Shown here piece by piece: positions 5,100 to 5,839 of a DNA stretch of 5,839 nucleotides. This stretch comes from Campylobacterota bacterium. Lineage in GTDB: Bacteria > Campylobacterota > Campylobacteria > Campylobacterales > JALSKU01. The notes beneath the pieces are model-generated. The model did no database searches. It saw only the letters and a program-made list of their open reading frames with translations, and had not been told where the DNA came from. The translations under genes were made by a program, and so were the position numbers. Numbering within the stretch: the stretch's first letter is position 1; each line of letters begins with the position of its first letter. The stretch is taken from positions 1-5,839 of the forward strand of contig JAADDL010000121.1 of the NCBI GenBank assembly GCA_013153915.1, given 5' to 3'.

Positions 5100-5603
5100 A
5101 TGGGGTTTTTCGGTAAACTTTTTGGTGGATCGCAAGATAATTATGATAAAAATACAAAAAATACAAAATCATCAGAGACTAGTGGCATACCATATGATAA
5201 AGGATTGATATCTCAGTTGATTAAGGATCACAAACAACTGGTTGAAGAGTTTACCAAAATATCCAAATTCGCTAAAAGTAGAAAATACAAGGCACTCAAG
5301 CAATCTTTAAAGACCTTTAAACTAAACTTTGAAATACACAATTACAGTGAAAAAGTTCAACTATATACATATTTAAACAACTATTACAAAGGAACACAAG
5401 AAGAGAGATTTATCAACGAAATGGCAATGTCTGCAGAAAAAATATACAAAGATGTGTTAGCGTTTTTAAAAAGATACGAAGCTATTGACTTCAACGATAA
5501 ATATCTCGAACAATTTTTACAAGAACTTAGTGCTATAGGTAAAGTTTTACAATCAAGAATTGAAACCGAAGAGAAAGACTTTTATATTTTATATAAACCC
5601 TGA
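5100..5603 (+). CDS. Rsd/AlgQ-like four-helix protein (possible anti-sigma-70 factor; hemerythrin-like fold)
   Basis: A 167-residue soluble protein. Residues 1-10 (MGFFGKLFGG) are a short amphipathic Gly/Phe segment, 11-33 a polar Asn/Lys/Ser linker, and 36-165 an all-helical domain. The C-terminal block matches E. coli Rsd as I recall it: Y135-L-E137, then L143-S, I146-G147, L150, R153, E157 and K159 at identical spacing, eight identities in seventeen positions. H44 and H80 also align with Rsd histidines. Rsd binds region 4 of sigma-70 and sequesters it. The alternative is a degenerate hemerythrin (HHE) protein: H44, H80, E84 and E157 fit that pattern, but the later histidines are absent (R153 where one is expected), so a di-iron oxygen site looks unlikely. 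There is no membrane segment beyond the N-terminus. It ends in tandem stops (TGA TAA) 21 bases from the convergent rpoN. The gene is certain; the function is inferred. Confidence 0.6.
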   Translation: MGFFGKLFGGSQDNYDKNTKNTKSSETSGIPYDKGLISQLIKDHKQLVEEFTKISKFAKSRKYKALKQSLKTFKLNFEIHNYSEKVQLYTYLNNYYKGTQEERFINEMAMSAEKIYKDVLAFLKRYEAIDFNDKYLEQFLQELSAIGKVLQSRIETEEKDFYILYKP

Positions 5604-5624
5604 TAAATTTTTAGAAATATTTAA

Positions 5625-5839
5625 TTATTGAAGCAGATACAGTTTTTTTCTTTCGCTTGAGCCGGCGATGCCTAGCTGTTTTCTGTATTTGGTTATAGTT
5701 CTTCTTACTATCTTGATACCGAATTTCTTCTCTATGAGTTGCAGTATCTTATTGTCGCTTATAGGTTTTTTTCTATCTTCGTTTTTTATAATCTCTTTTA
5801 TATACTCTTTTATGGAAGCGCTCGAAGTATCCTCGTCTA
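5625..5839 (-). CDS. rpoN: RNA polymerase sigma-54 factor RpoN, C-terminal part (gene continues beyond the window)
   Basis: The last 70 codons and the TAA are present; the upstream part lies beyond base 5839. The RpoN box is VRRTITKYRK at 5679-5708, against the family consensus ARRTVAKYRE; this helix reads the -24 element of sigma-54 promoters. Before it come helices containing IKEYIKEII and KPISDNKILQLIEKK, the usual DNA-binding domain layout, and after it QLGIAGSSERKKLYLLQ, the normal short tail. Sigma-54 directs flagellar and other regulated genes in Campylobacterota together with activator ATPases. The gene converges on the Rsd-like gene; the 21 bases between them are AT-rich with no G-C hairpin, so no clear terminator is visible for either gene. 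Confidence 0.95.
   Translation of the reverse strand, partial: DEDTSSASIKEYIKEIIKNEDRKKPISDNKILQLIEKKFGIKIVRRTITKYRKQLGIAGSSERKKLYLLQ

Noticed and set aside
5601..5630. Bidirectional terminator between the Rsd-like gene and rpoN
   Set aside because: Only short AT pairs such as AAATATTT are present, with no G-C stem.

Overview
The window looks like a chromosomal segment of an AT-rich Campylobacterota (epsilonproteobacterial) genome, of the free-living Sulfurimonas/Sulfurovum/Arcobacter kind rather than any genus I can name. The clues are the cytochrome c553 / ccoS / ccoI grouping, which matches the arrangement I recall for Campylobacter jejuni (Cj1153, Cj1154c, Cj1155c), the style of the lipid A acyltransferase, and promoters with good -10 boxes but mostly poor -35 boxes. 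I see no mobile element, integrase, CRISPR array, tRNA or rRNA.

Left part, minus strand (1-1825). A secreted TPR protein (1103-1825) is followed by a lipid A acyltransferase of the HtrB/WaaM type (28-915). Its stop overlaps the start of a further gene that leaves the window at base 1. Only about a dozen codons of that gene are visible, and they resemble the N-terminus of ELM1-family proteins.

Middle part (1826-4913). A divergent promoter region serves the TPR gene leftwards and a small periplasmic cytochrome c553 gene rightwards (1969-2268). The cytochrome gene runs tail-to-tail, with no intergenic base, into ccoS (2269-2514). ccoS overlaps ccoI (2511-4913) by four bases. ccoI encodes a copper P1B-type ATPase that starts at TTG. 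CcoI and CcoS are assembly factors for the cbb3-type cytochrome c oxidase, and a c553 cytochrome is a plausible electron donor to that oxidase, so this block concerns microaerobic terminal respiration. The oxidase structural genes (ccoNOQP) are not in the window. The terminator of the cytochrome gene lies inside the 3' end of ccoS.

Right part (4914-5839). A second divergent intergenic region of 186 bases carries a probable ccoI promoter to the left. To the right it has a strong-looking extended -10 promoter with a palindrome and a tandem repeat. These precede a 167-residue four-helix protein whose C-terminal half resembles Rsd/AlgQ, the anti-sigma-70 family related in fold to hemerythrins. 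It converges on the 3' end of rpoN (sigma-54), identified by its RpoN box. A possible sigma-70 antagonist beside the sigma-54 gene is the most interesting observation here.
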